In this document: positions 1 to 7,013 of the stretch, one piece after another
Position numbering within the stretch: position 1 is the stretch's first letter
How the letters are laid out: every line of letters begins with the position of its first letter
NCBI GenBank assembly: GCA_902796775.1
Contig: CADBQK010000178.1
Coordinates: forward strand, 1 to 16,981
Reading direction: 5' to 3'
Source: an uncultured Lachnospiraceae bacterium
Lineage (GTDB): Bacteria; Bacillota_A; Clostridia; Lachnospirales; Lachnospiraceae
DNA: 16,981 bases
The notes under the pieces: model-generated
Told to the model about the DNA's origin: nothing
What the model saw: only the letters and a program-made list of their open reading frames with translations
The model's database searches: none
Translations under genes and position numbers: made by a program

Positions 1-2
1 CA

Positions 3-620
3 GGAGAGCTTGGCAAGATCAGAATCTACGGTATCATGACATTTAAGGTAAAAAAATACCAAATCGAAGGAGTAGGAAATCTGTCCATCATGACGGTAAA
101 CATAGGGGTCATGCAGATGCTCTCCTTTGTAGTGACTCCTCTTAAAAAGGACCTTCCGCTGATGAGCGCAGACTATATCTTTACGCTCTCAAAACGTAAG
201 GCGATCCTGGATTTCTATGACCTGACAGAAAACAGCTCCGATCCTGCCTACCAGGAAATCCTGAAAGAACTTTCACAAATCCACGCGGGATACAGTGATC
301 TTAAAAACGCTCCCAGGGCCAGGGCATGGTACGACGATCTGATGACAATCTCTTCCTCAAAAACCGGAAGAGCCAGGGAAGATATGCGCCTGCAAAAACT
401 ATTCACGGATAGTGCAGAGTGCTTTGCAAAGTTTGCGGCTGTCTCCCCCGAGCTGGATGATACAGCAAAAGAGAAAAAAAGGTCTCTGATCCGCGATTAT
501 GCAAACGGTCTGGTGGACAAGGGCGGACTTTCTACCGATGTGTTTAAGAAGTGCCTGGGGCCGGAAAAGACAAAATATTTTTTCAAGAAAGTATTTTTCG
601 GATACGATACAGATATATAA
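3..620 (+). CDS. Partial protein, possibly bilin reductase / RCCR-fold
   Basis: The 3' part of a gene whose start lies left of the window. The frame is open from the first complete codon at position 3, upstream of the first ATG at 36, and that ATG has no ribosome binding site. About 205 residues are visible. I do not recognise the family with certainty. The pattern is a strand ending in VVTP, then DLPLMSADYIF, then AILDFYDL, then a helical middle, then a C-terminus reading LGPEKTKYFFKKVFFGYD. This order recalls the ferredoxin-dependent bilin reductase (HY2/PcyA) and red chlorophyll catabolite reductase fold, where a P-x-LP-x-x-x-x-D segment precedes a VDF/IDF strand and the protein ends in an FG...YI..VLF helix. 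That likeness is inference. Those enzymes reduce linear tetrapyrroles using ferredoxin. No metal-binding cysteine motif or membrane segment is visible. A membrane-protein gene follows 35 bases later on the same strand, so the two may be co-transcribed. Confidence 0.5.
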   Translation, partial: GELGKIRIYGIMTFKVKKYQIEGVGNLSIMTVNIGVMQMLSFVVTPLKKDLPLMSADYIFTLSKRKAILDFYDLTENSSDPAYQEILKELSQIHAGYSDLKNAPRARAWYDDLMTISSSKTGRAREDMRLQKLFTDSAECFAKFAAVSPELDDTAKEKKRSLIRDYANGLVDKGGLSTDVFKKCLGPEKTKYFFKKVFFGYDTDI

Positions 621-655
621 GTGCAGGTTACTATTTCAGAAAGGATTTATCCATC

Positions 656-1447
656 ATGAGCATTCTGATCGTTCTTCTGGTCAGTGCGCTGACCAGTGCT
701 ATTGGATTTCACATGTACATCTGGTTTTTCTCTGTGGGCTACGGCCTTTCCATTGCAGCGATCGGTGCAGTGCTGGCTGTTGGATTTCGCCAGAGCCTTA
801 AGCTGCCTGAACTGCTCGCCTGTCTGCTGCTGATTGCATATGGCCTGCGCCTGGCTCTCTTCCTCCTGATCCGCGAGATGAAAAGCCCGGGATACCGCAA
901 GGTGCTGAATCCAGAGATGGAACGCAGCAAAAAGATGCCTGTGATCGCCAAGATCATGATCTGGTTACTGTGCTTTATTCTGTATACTCTGATGACGATC
1001 CCTCTTTATTTCCGCCTGCAGAATGGGGCTCCTGCAGACGGCATGCTCTGGGCGGGTCTGGTCATTATGGCCGCCGGGGTCATCCTGGAATTAGCGGCAG
1101 ATTTTCAGAAAAGCAGAGCAAAAAAGAAAAACAGCCGGCGTTTTGTAGATACGGGCGTTTACCGTCTGGTACGCTGCCCCAATTATCTGGGTGAGCTTTT
1201 GATCTGGCTTGGGATGCTGCTGACCGGAACGACTGCCATGAAAGGAGCGCAGCAATGGATACCGGCGCTCCTCGGTTTTGTGCTCATCATGTGGGTCATG
1301 TTCAGCGGTGCAAGACGTCTCGAGATCCGCCAGGACCGCAATTATGGTGAAGATCCCGAATACCAGGAATATGTGCGCACCGTTCCGATCATTCTCCCCT
1401 TTGTTCCCCTGTACAGTGTAAAGAAATACCCGTTTCTGGTTGCCTGA
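656..1447 (+). CDS. DUF1295 / ICMT-like integral membrane protein
   Basis: A 263-residue membrane protein. I chose the ATG at 656 because AAGGA at 641-645 lies ten bases upstream. The longer reading frame from 551 would overlap the preceding gene and lacks a site. Hydrophobic segments lie at about residues 2-20, 22-44, 50-72, 98-118, 130-147, 178-192 and 201-217. The C-terminal half carries the family hallmark: DFQKSRAKK at 149-157, a TGVYRLVRCPNYLGE motif at 166-180, then RLEIRQDRNYG near 221 and a final proline-rich IILPFVPLY. This pattern is shared by DUF1295, steroid 5-alpha-reductase C-terminal domains and isoprenylcysteine carboxyl methyltransferases. The usual RHPNY motif reads RCPNY here, replacing the common histidine. 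The substrate cannot be named: a lipid, steroid or prenyl group methylation or reduction are all possible. It sits 35 bases after the gene at 3-620. Confidence 0.75.
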   Translation: MSILIVLLVSALTSAIGFHMYIWFFSVGYGLSIAAIGAVLAVGFRQSLKLPELLACLLLIAYGLRLALFLLIREMKSPGYRKVLNPEMERSKKMPVIAKIMIWLLCFILYTLMTIPLYFRLQNGAPADGMLWAGLVIMAAGVILELAADFQKSRAKKKNSRRFVDTGVYRLVRCPNYLGELLIWLGMLLTGTTAMKGAQQWIPALLGFVLIMWVMFSGARRLEIRQDRNYGEDPEYQEYVRTVPIILPFVPLYSVKKYPFLVA

Positions 1448-1515
1448 GACAGTTCTCTACCTTTGCCGGGCATAAAGAAAAGCGAATGAACGGAGCTTGT
1501 GTTTCTTAACAGGTA

Positions 1516-3657
1516 CTATTCCGGATCAGGATGTGTTTCCTGCCAGAGATCATACCAGATAATAGAGCTTGCCTGATATTCTTCCCGGGCTTTCTGAAGT
1601 TCTTCCTCCGCCTGTGCTGCTGTCAGAAACTCAGCAGTATTGTCTCCCGTCCATTCTCCTGGTTCTTCTCCTGCACCAAAGGCTGCCCATTCCCGGATCT
1701 GTGCCTCTGCCAGAGTCTGCTCACAGCGTGTCACCTTCGCCCGGGCTTCTTCCAAAGCCCGTTTTGCCAGTGTCATTTCCCAGTCATACTGTGCCTCAGC
1801 AGTACTCATCTGCCGGGCTTGCATGGGTGTTTTCTCCGGCACCTTCTGCAGACCTTCAATAAGCGCAGCGTCCTCTGCCTGTACCAGCGCAGACAGACTG
1901 CTCATGGAAGATGACAGCTGCCTGTCTGTATTCCTGATTTCCTCTTTGTTCTCATTTCCCTGCTGATCATCAGAGCCGGCAGCCGGCTTCTGCCAGCCTG
2001 CAGCTTTCTGCAGTGCTTTTAATCTTTCCATATAGTGGCGGTACCCGAACGGATAATACCGGACACTTCCCATCCCGCCATCTGAGCCCGGGTTAATGAT
2101 AAGCAATGAATCAGCAACCTGCTCTGTAAAGTACCGGTCATGGGAGATAAACAAAATCGTTCCTCTATACGCCTGAAATGCAGACTCCAGTGTCTCTCTG
2201 GCTGGTATGTCCATATGATTTGTGGGCTCATCCAGCATCAGAAAATTCGGCTTCTTTCCCAGGATTGCGGCAAGTGCCAGTCTCGCCTTCTCTCCGCCGG
2301 AGAGCATGGAAAGCTCCTTCCCTGTATCCCTGCCCCGAAACAGATAGCCGGCCAGGTATTTCCGGATTTCCCCCTCCTCCATCAGGGGAAACTGTTTCCT
2401 GAAAAATGAAAGCACGGTCACATCCCGGCCGGATCCATCTGAAAGAGAATCAGATCCCCCTATCTCTTCCAGACTTACCATCTGGTCAAAATATCCGATC
2501 TCCACTCCTTCATTTAGCAGACATTTCCCGGATACAGGAGATAAACGGCCGGCCACTGTCTTAAGAAGCGTCGTCTTCCCTGCACCATTCGGCCCGATCA
2601 CACCAATCTTCTGCCCCCTCCGGATCCGCATGGACAGCTCAAAAAGGGGAAGGTTTTCATATCCCGGGCAAAGTTTATCGGCCTCGACTACCCACTTCGG
2701 ACCTGTGTGGTCCGGCAGGATCTCACCAGCAAAGATGTGGTCCGGTGCGCGCTCCGGTTTGGGCACACGCTCCATTCTATCCAGTATTGTCTTCCGGCTT
2801 CTGGCAAAAGCTGCCTTCCTGGGTCTGTTTTTAAACCGGGTAATGAGCTTCTCCAGTCGCTCGATCTCCTTCTGCTGCTGCTCATATTTGCGCCGCAGCA
2901 GCGCATCTTTTTTCCGTTTCTGATTCCGATACTGTGTATAATTACCCTGATATCTCACCAGTTTTCCGGAGGTAAGCTCATAGACGACCTGCGCTGTTTC
3001 GTCCAAAAAATAGCGGTCATGGGAAACCATGACCACAGCTCCGCGATAATTGCGGATAAACTCCTCCAGCCACATCAATGCATCTACATCCAGATGATTG
3101 GTCGGTTCATCCAGCAGCAGGATATCCGGCGAATCCAGGATCAGCTTTATAAGAGCCAGTTTTGTCTGCTGTCCGCCGGAAAGCTCCCGGACAGATTTCT
3201 CCAGATCCTCCCGGGAAAGGGCCAGGCCATGCATAAGGCGGCCAAGCTCCTTTTCCCGATCGATCCTGATATCCATATCGTCGTACTCCTGTACGATTTC
3301 CTGTCCCGGCACCTCAAATCCAAGATATTCTTCACCGGTAAGATCCCAATCATCAGCCGGCTCTGTATCCTTATAAGCAGGCAGAGTCTGCTCCTCTCCC
3401 CCTCCGACATACCCGAAGGGGTTTTGTTTGAGTATCCCTGTGCGATAGACTCCGTCCGAAAAAATCCCTTTTCCCTGCCTGTAATCGTCTCTTTCCAGAG
3501 CCAGCTCTCCATTGATCAGCCGCAGGAGTGTCGTCTTACCTGCACCATTCACCCCGACGAGGGCGATATGCTGTCCGCTCCTGATCTCAAAATCAAAATG
3601 CTGCAGCAGCATTTTCCCGCCTGCCATCAGAGTACCATCATTTATCCTGTACAGCAT
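1516..3657 (-). CDS. ABC-F family ATPase with long C-terminal extension
   Basis: A 713-residue soluble protein with two ABC ATPase domains and no membrane segment, the layout of ABC-F proteins that act on the ribosome rather than in transport. Domain 1 has Walker A GVNGAGKTT at 35-43, signature LSGGQ at 159-163, ILLLDEPTNHLD at 179-190 and SHDRYF at 212-217. A charged helical linker at about 239-300 is the ribosomal P-site interaction region of this family. Domain 2 has Walker A GPNGAGKTT at 355-363, signature LSGGE at 452-456, Walker B LMLDEPTNHMD at 473-483 and SHDRYF at 505-510. Residues from about 550 to 713 form a Glu/Ala/Gln-rich, probably coiled-coil tail. Whether it is a housekeeping factor (Uup/EttA type) or an antibiotic-resistance type cannot be told from sequence alone. 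The start at 3657 has no clear ribosome binding site. It lies 67 bases downstream of the DUF815 gene and may share its transcript. Confidence 0.9.
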   Translation of the reverse strand: MLYRINDGTLMAGGKMLLQHFDFEIRSGQHIALVGVNGAGKTTLLRLINGELALERDDYRQGKGIFSDGVYRTGILKQNPFGYVGGGEEQTLPAYKDTEPADDWDLTGEEYLGFEVPGQEIVQEYDDMDIRIDREKELGRLMHGLALSREDLEKSVRELSGGQQTKLALIKLILDSPDILLLDEPTNHLDVDALMWLEEFIRNYRGAVVMVSHDRYFLDETAQVVYELTSGKLVRYQGNYTQYRNQKRKKDALLRRKYEQQQKEIERLEKLITRFKNRPRKAAFARSRKTILDRMERVPKPERAPDHIFAGEILPDHTGPKWVVEADKLCPGYENLPLFELSMRIRRGQKIGVIGPNGAGKTTLLKTVAGRLSPVSGKCLLNEGVEIGYFDQMVSLEEIGGSDSLSDGSGRDVTVLSFFRKQFPLMEEGEIRKYLAGYLFRGRDTGKELSMLSGGEKARLALAAILGKKPNFLMLDEPTNHMDIPARETLESAFQAYRGTILFISHDRYFTEQVADSLLIINPGSDGGMGSVRYYPFGYRHYMERLKALQKAAGWQKPAAGSDDQQGNENKEEIRNTDRQLSSSMSSLSALVQAEDAALIEGLQKVPEKTPMQARQMSTAEAQYDWEMTLAKRALEEARAKVTRCEQTLAEAQIREWAAFGAGEEPGEWTGDNTAEFLTAAQAEEELQKAREEYQASSIIWYDLWQETHPDPE

Positions 3658-3667
3658 GCTTTATTTC

Positions 3668-3697
3668 TTAATAACTTTTCATCATCCCGAATGCCAT
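3668..3697 (-). other. Possible leader mini-ORF upstream of ABC-F gene
   Basis: On the minus strand the ABC-F gene is preceded by a nine-codon reading frame, MAFGMMKSY then TAA, ending ten bases before the ABC-F ATG. Leader peptides are known to control some ribosome-protecting ABC-F genes by attenuation. No good ribosome binding site precedes the mini-ORF, so this may be chance. Confidence 0.2.
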
Positions 3698-3724
3698 GGG
3701 GTTCTGAATAGTCACCCTTTCTCT

Positions 3725-5047
3725 TTACACCGTTTCTACAGCCTGCATGGTCCCCAGTACATAATCGATAAACTGCTGGGCTGTCCTGCCGGAGATGCCG
3801 CCGTGGGCAAGCTCCCATTTGTTGGCTTCTGCCTTCAACTGTTCATCGCTGAGTGTAATGCCGTTCCTCCTTGCCAGTTCAATAACAATCTGGTTGAACT
3901 CTTTCCTGGAGGGCTTCATGTAACTGATCTGCACTCCGAAACGGGCAAAGAGAGAGAGCTTCTCCTCCATCGTATCGGACCGGTGCAGGTCATTCTCAAA
4001 CTCCATATCATTCCGGTCATTCCAGGTCTCGCGAATCAGATGACGCCGGTTAGAGGTGGCATAGATCAGGATGTTTTCCGGTTTTGTCTCTACACCTCCC
4101 TCAATGACTGCCTTCAGGAACTTGTACTCCACTTCATTCTCCTCAAAAGACAGATCATCCATATAGATGATAAAGCGGTAATTCCGGTTTTTAACCTGCG
4201 CTATCACATTGGACAGATCCTGGAACTGGTGCTTGTAGATCTCGATCATGCGCAGACCGCGGTCATAGTACTGGTTTACGATTGCCTTCACACTCGTAGA
4301 CTTTCCGGTACCGGCATCACCGAAGAGAAGGACATTATTCGCCCTGCGTCCGCTGACAAACGCCTCTGTATTGTCGATCAGCTTTTTCTTCTGGATCTCA
4401 TACCCCACCAGATCGTCAAGCATCACCTGGTCCATGTTGTTGATCGGGATAAATTCCACCTTGCCGATACCAGCCGGCTTAATACGAAACGCCTTGTTCA
4501 GGCCGAACATCCCTACACCGTAATCCTTATAGAACCCGGTCACGCTGTCAAAGAATTCCTCCTCATCAGCCGCCTGCTCCAGCTTTTCGCTCAGTGCACG
4601 CACCTTCTCGCTGACATTTTTGTTATACATCAGCTCCTTCTTTTCAATAGCCTGGTAGTTCTCGATCCTGGTAAAGCAATCTACGCCCAGAAAAGTCTCC
4701 AGCGGTCCGAAATCATAGTCAAACAATTCTTTAAAAGCTTTGAAATCCGCCTTGGCAAAAGCATTGACGCTCCCGACACTAGCGCCTACCTTCTCACAGG
4801 TCAGACTGAAAGGATTTTCCTGTGTAATCAGCAGGTAAGTCAGATAATTGTGCCAGAGATTTTTATCAAATGCATAATCCGTCCCCAGGATCAGAATCCT
4901 CTTTACCTGGGCAAACGCCCTGGTCTTCAGTTCCTCCCGGTCCTGTGTCCCTTTGTCCATCTGCCTGCAGATATCCCCCATCTGCATCAGGATACTGTCC
5001 TGAGGCATACTGCCATACATCAATATCTTCGAAATGATCCGGTACAT
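3725..5047 (-). CDS. DUF815 family AAA+ ATPase
   Basis: A 440-residue P-loop ATPase of the DUF815 family. I place the start at the ATG whose complement ends at 5047, because GGAGGG (complement of 5053-5058) lies five bases upstream. A GTG at 5119 would extend the frame by 24 residues but has no site and lies upstream of the likely promoter. The first 200 residues are an all-helical region of unknown role. The ATPase core follows: [14 protein letters not shown] near 214-227, Walker [10 protein letters not shown] at 243-251, Walker [10 protein letters not shown] at 293-301, a sensor-1-like ATSNRRH at 330-336, and a lid ending in [15 protein letters not shown] at 416-430. The cellular role of the family is not established. 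It is divergent from the desulfoferrodoxin gene and followed by the ABC-F gene 67 bases downstream. Confidence 0.88.
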   Translation of the reverse strand: MYRIISKILMYGSMPQDSILMQMGDICRQMDKGTQDREELKTRAFAQVKRILILGTDYAFDKNLWHNYLTYLLITQENPFSLTCEKVGASVGSVNAFAKADFKAFKELFDYDFGPLETFLGVDCFTRIENYQAIEKKELMYNKNVSEKVRALSEKLEQAADEEEFFDSVTGFYKDYGVGMFGLNKAFRIKPAGIGKVEFIPINNMDQVMLDDLVGYEIQKKKLIDNTEAFVSGRRANNVLLFGDAGTGKSTSVKAIVNQYYDRGLRMIEIYKHQFQDLSNVIAQVKNRNYRFIIYMDDLSFEENEVEYKFLKAVIEGGVETKPENILIYATSNRRHLIRETWNDRNDMEFENDLHRSDTMEEKLSLFARFGVQISYMKPSRKEFNQIVIELARRNGITLSDEQLKAEANKWELAHGGISGRTAQQFIDYVLGTMQAVETV

Positions 5048-5052
5048 GCTTT

Positions 5053-5058
5053 CCCTCC
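5053..5058 (-). promoter_or_regulatory. Ribosome binding site fixing the DUF815 start
   Basis: The minus strand reads GGAGGG five bases before the ATG at 5047. This site decides between that ATG and the upstream GTG at 5119, which has nothing comparable. Confidence 0.75.
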
Positions 5059-5099
5059 AGAGATAATGCCTGACTTTTTCTTTCCCGTAATTGTTTTGT

Positions 5100-5108
5100 A
5101 GTATAGCA
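5100..5108 (-). promoter_or_regulatory. Extended -10 promoter of the DUF815 gene
   Basis: The minus strand reads TGCTATACT: an extended -10 TG followed by TATACT, five of six bases of the consensus. The matching -35 region is poor (TAGTAA at 17 bases spacing), as expected for an extended -10 promoter. It lies upstream of the ATG at 5047 and overlaps codons of the alternative GTG start, which argues against that start. Confidence 0.5.
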
Positions 5109-5183
5109 TAAAACTGCACTTTTTACTACTTATCTATTGATAATGAAACGGTGATCATTTTGATTCTATTATCTCTCATTAGT

Positions 5184-5193
5184 AGAATATTCT
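5184..5193. promoter_or_regulatory. Palindrome overlapping the desulfoferrodoxin -35 box
   Basis: AGAATATTCT is a perfect 10-base palindrome whose last base is the first base of the TTGACA box. A regulator bound here would occlude RNA polymerase. It does not match the PerR box that I know, so the regulator is unknown and the site could be chance in AT-rich DNA. Confidence 0.25.
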
Positions 5194-5221
5194 TGACAAT
5201 AATAATCCGGCATTTTAGAAT
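5193..5221 (+). promoter_or_regulatory. Sigma-A promoter of desulfoferrodoxin
   Basis: A perfect -35 TTGACA (5193-5198), a 17-base spacer and a -10 TAGAAT (5216-5221, five of six consensus bases). Transcription would start near 5228, giving a leader of about 80 bases before the ATG at 5310. Confidence 0.8.
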
Positions 5222-5260
5222 AAACTATATCCCAATTACAAAAAAGGCTTTTCGCTAATC

Positions 5261-5278
5261 TGCAGAAACTATTCTGCA
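5261..5278 (+). promoter_or_regulatory. Hairpin in the desulfoferrodoxin 5' leader
   Basis: TGCAGAA, loop ACTA, TTCTGCA: a perfect seven-pair stem lying 17 bases before the AGGAGGT ribosome binding site (5296-5302). No T-run follows, so it is not a terminator. It could stabilise the mRNA, or the DNA palindrome could bind a regulator. Confidence 0.4.
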
Positions 5279-5309
5279 ATGTTCTATTAAATACGAGGAG
5301 GTCCAAACT

Positions 5310-5684
5310 ATGGATATGAAGTTTTATCAGTGTTCCCACTGCGGGCAGATCGTTGCTGTAGTAAAAGAGACCGGAGCCCCGATCGTTTGCTGCGGTGAAC
5401 CTATGAAGGCCCTTGTCCCGGGTGAAACAGACGCTGCTCTTGAAAAACATGTACCCGTTTTCTCTGTTGAAGGAAATTGTGTGCATGTAACTGTAGGTTC
5501 AACAGCACACCCTATGCTGCCTGAGCATTATATTGAATGGGTAGCTATCCAGACAAAATATGGTAATCAGCGAAAGGCTTTGTCTCCCGGAGAGGAGCCG
5601 AAAGTATGCTTTTCTTTGTGTGAAGGTGATGAGCTCAAGGCTGTTTATGCATACTGCAACCTGCATTCTCTCTGGAAGGCATGA
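5310..5684 (+). CDS. dfx: Desulfoferrodoxin (superoxide reductase)
   Basis: A 124-residue cytoplasmic enzyme that reduces superoxide to hydrogen peroxide without making oxygen, as anaerobes do. The start has AGGAGGT seven bases upstream. The N-terminal desulforedoxin-like domain holds the four cysteines of iron centre I: C8 and C11 (CSHC) and the adjacent pair C27-C28. The catalytic domain has the centre II ligands: H47 in EKHVP, H67 in HPM, H73 in PEHYIEW, and C116 with H119 in YCNLHSLW. E45 and K46 next to H47 match the conserved Glu-Lys pair of the active site. Length and all iron ligands are complete, so this should be the two-iron type of enzyme. It is a single-gene unit, with a near-consensus promoter at 5193-5221 and a terminator at 5721-5754. 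Electrons would come from a rubredoxin or similar carrier, which is not in the window. Confidence 0.96.
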   Translation: MDMKFYQCSHCGQIVAVVKETGAPIVCCGEPMKALVPGETDAALEKHVPVFSVEGNCVHVTVGSTAHPMLPEHYIEWVAIQTKYGNQRKALSPGEEPKVCFSLCEGDELKAVYAYCNLHSLWKA

Positions 5685-5720
5685 TTTTTCGAAGCTGATC
5701 AGATACCGGTACCTTTTACC

Positions 5721-5754
5721 GCCCGCCGCTTCGTTCCGAAGCAGCGGGCTTTTT
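5721..5754 (+). terminator. Rho-independent terminator after desulfoferrodoxin
   Basis: Stem arms GCCCGC-C-GCTTCG and CGAAGC-A-GCGGGC (12 pairs around one C-A mismatch), loop TTC, then TTTTT. It ends 37 bases after the stop codon. Confidence 0.9.
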
Positions 5755-5820
5755 GTCTCCTGCCCCCGGAAGGGACTGCTGCCAGAGCTTTATCTGGCAA
5801 AATGTCACGGATGGATAACG

Positions 5821-5849
5821 TTGACGAAACCGCGCCGCAGGGCTATACT
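5821..5849 (+). promoter_or_regulatory. Sigma-A promoter of the DAHP synthase gene
   Basis: -35 TTGACG (5821-5826), a 17-base spacer, -10 TATACT (5844-5849); each box matches five of six consensus bases. The predicted leader is only about 40 bases, leaving no room for a T-box or attenuator. Confidence 0.75.
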
Positions 5850-5896
5850 GGATAGGAATCAGCATTCCCGGATATTTGGAGGTGTTAGGATTGGGT

Positions 5897-6934
5897 ATGG
5901 AATTAATGCAGATGGAATTCGTCAGAAAACTGCCGATTCCCGCAGAAATAAAGAGCGAATATCCTGTATCGGATGAACTAGCAGCTGTAAAAGAAGCCAG
6001 AGATGAAGAAATCCAGAAAATCTTTACTGGAAAATCGGATAAGTTTCTCCTGGTCATAGGACCCTGCTCCGCAGACAGCGAAGAACCGGTTATGGAGTAT
6101 GTTCACAGACTGGCAAGGGTACAGGAGAAAGTTGCAGACAAAATCCTGATGATTCCCAGAATCTATACAAACAAACCGCGCACAACAGGCAAGGGCTATA
6201 AAGGGATGCTGCATCAGCCGGACCCGGAAAAGAAGTCTGATCTTCTGGAGGGACTGCTGTCGATCCGGCGTCTGCACGCCCGTGTTCTGGAAGAAACCGG
6301 TATGACAACAGCGGATGAGATGCTCTATCCGGAAAATCACCGCTATCTGTCCGATCTGCTCAGCTATGTCGCCGTCGGAGCACGATCTGTGGAAGACCAG
6401 CTTCACCGAATGACAGCCAGCGGTATCGGTATCCCCTGCGGTATGAAAAACCCGACCAGCGGCGACATCTCCGTTATGCTTAATTCCATCGAAGCAGCCC
6501 AGAGTGCCCAGACCTTTGTCTACCGGGGCTGGGAAGTCCATACCCACGGCAATCCCTTTGCCCACGCCATCCTGCGCGGTTCCGTTAATCGTCACGGGAC
6601 GACCACGGCCAACTATCACTTTGAAGATCTGCGCAGGCTCTATGAGAATTACACCAATAAAGGTCTGGAGAATCCTGCCTGCATTGTTGACACCAACCAT
6701 TCCAACTCCGGCAAGCAGTATCTGGAACAGATCCGGATCGCCAGCGAAGTCCTGCACAGCCGCAGACACTCCGATGAGATCTGCCGAATGGTGAAGGGAT
6801 TAATGATCGAAAGCTACCTTGAAGACGGCAGCCAGAGCATCGGTGACGGTGTTTTCGGACAATCCATTACAGACCCCTGTCTGGGCTGGGAAAAGACCGA
6901 AGCCCTGATCTACCAGCTGGCAGATCAATTGTAA
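5897..6934 (+). CDS. aroF: Class I DAHP synthase (3-deoxy-7-phosphoheptulonate synthase)
   Basis: This enzyme condenses phosphoenolpyruvate with erythrose 4-phosphate, the first step of the shikimate pathway. The protein is 345 residues, the usual length of the class I AroF/AroG/AroH type. Visible motifs are IGPCSAD with the metal-ligand cysteine C57, NKPRTTGKGYKG at 92-103, the AVGARSVEDQLHR stretch at 159-171, and the other metal ligands H268 (DTNHSNS), E305 (MIESYLEDG) and D326 (SITDPCLGWE). I chose the ATG at 5897, with AGGA at 5887-5890. A TTG at 5891 sits seven bases after a stronger GGAGGT (5878-5883) and would add two residues, so the exact start is open. The N-terminal extension is where this class usually senses aromatic amino acids, but which one cannot be read here. 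The gene is alone, with its own promoter at 5821-5849 and a shared terminator at 6985-7013. Confidence 0.95.
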   Translation: MELMQMEFVRKLPIPAEIKSEYPVSDELAAVKEARDEEIQKIFTGKSDKFLLVIGPCSADSEEPVMEYVHRLARVQEKVADKILMIPRIYTNKPRTTGKGYKGMLHQPDPEKKSDLLEGLLSIRRLHARVLEETGMTTADEMLYPENHRYLSDLLSYVAVGARSVEDQLHRMTASGIGIPCGMKNPTSGDISVMLNSIEAAQSAQTFVYRGWEVHTHGNPFAHAILRGSVNRHGTTTANYHFEDLRRLYENYTNKGLENPACIVDTNHSNSGKQYLEQIRIASEVLHSRRHSDEICRMVKGLMIESYLEDGSQSIGDGVFGQSITDPCLGWEKTEALIYQLADQL

Positions 6935-6976
6935 ACCTGCTCAACTCGGTCCCTTTGTCTTTTATATTTCCTTTTT

Positions 6977-7013
6977 ACAAAAACAGGCCGCCCTATTACC
7001 GGACGGCCTTTTC
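6977..7013. terminator. Bidirectional terminator between DAHP synthase and trmO
   Basis: Arms AGGCCGCCC (6985-6993) and GGACGGCCT (7001-7009) with a seven-base loop. On the plus strand TTTT follows. On the minus strand the stem is nine pairs with one G-T pair, followed by GTTTTTG. The trmO stop codon lies inside the hairpin, so the structure serves both converging genes. Confidence 0.85.

Noticed and set aside
551..655. Longer start for the DUF1295 protein
   Set aside because: It would overlap the preceding gene by 70 bases and has no ribosome binding site. The ATG at 656 has a good site and starts at a membrane segment.
1448..1515. Terminator between the converging DUF1295 and ABC-F genes
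   Set aside because: Only a weak, bulged AT-rich stem (AAGAAA...TTTCTT) is visible, without a clear loop and T-run, so I did not call it.
1516..3657. ABC-F protein as the missing ATPase of the sugar importer
   Set aside because: It has two fused ABC domains and no MalK-type regulatory domain, and it lies in a different transcription unit. ABC-F proteins act on ribosomes.
3512..5101. A 529-residue plus-strand reading frame, and another at 2707-3711
   Set aside because: They run antisense to the DUF815 and ABC-F genes, which have clear family motifs. The translations are Cys/His/Leu-rich with no recognisable motif, typical of shadow frames.
5048..5119. GTG start extending the DUF815 protein
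   Set aside because: No ribosome binding site, and the best promoter lies between this GTG and the ATG at 5047.
5755..5896. T-box or attenuator before the DAHP synthase gene
   Set aside because: The promoter leaves a leader of only about 40 bases with no T-box sequence, leader peptide or terminator hairpin.
5978..6769. A 263-residue minus-strand reading frame inside the DAHP synthase gene
   Set aside because: DAHP synthase is complete with all metal ligands, so the opposite frame is a shadow.
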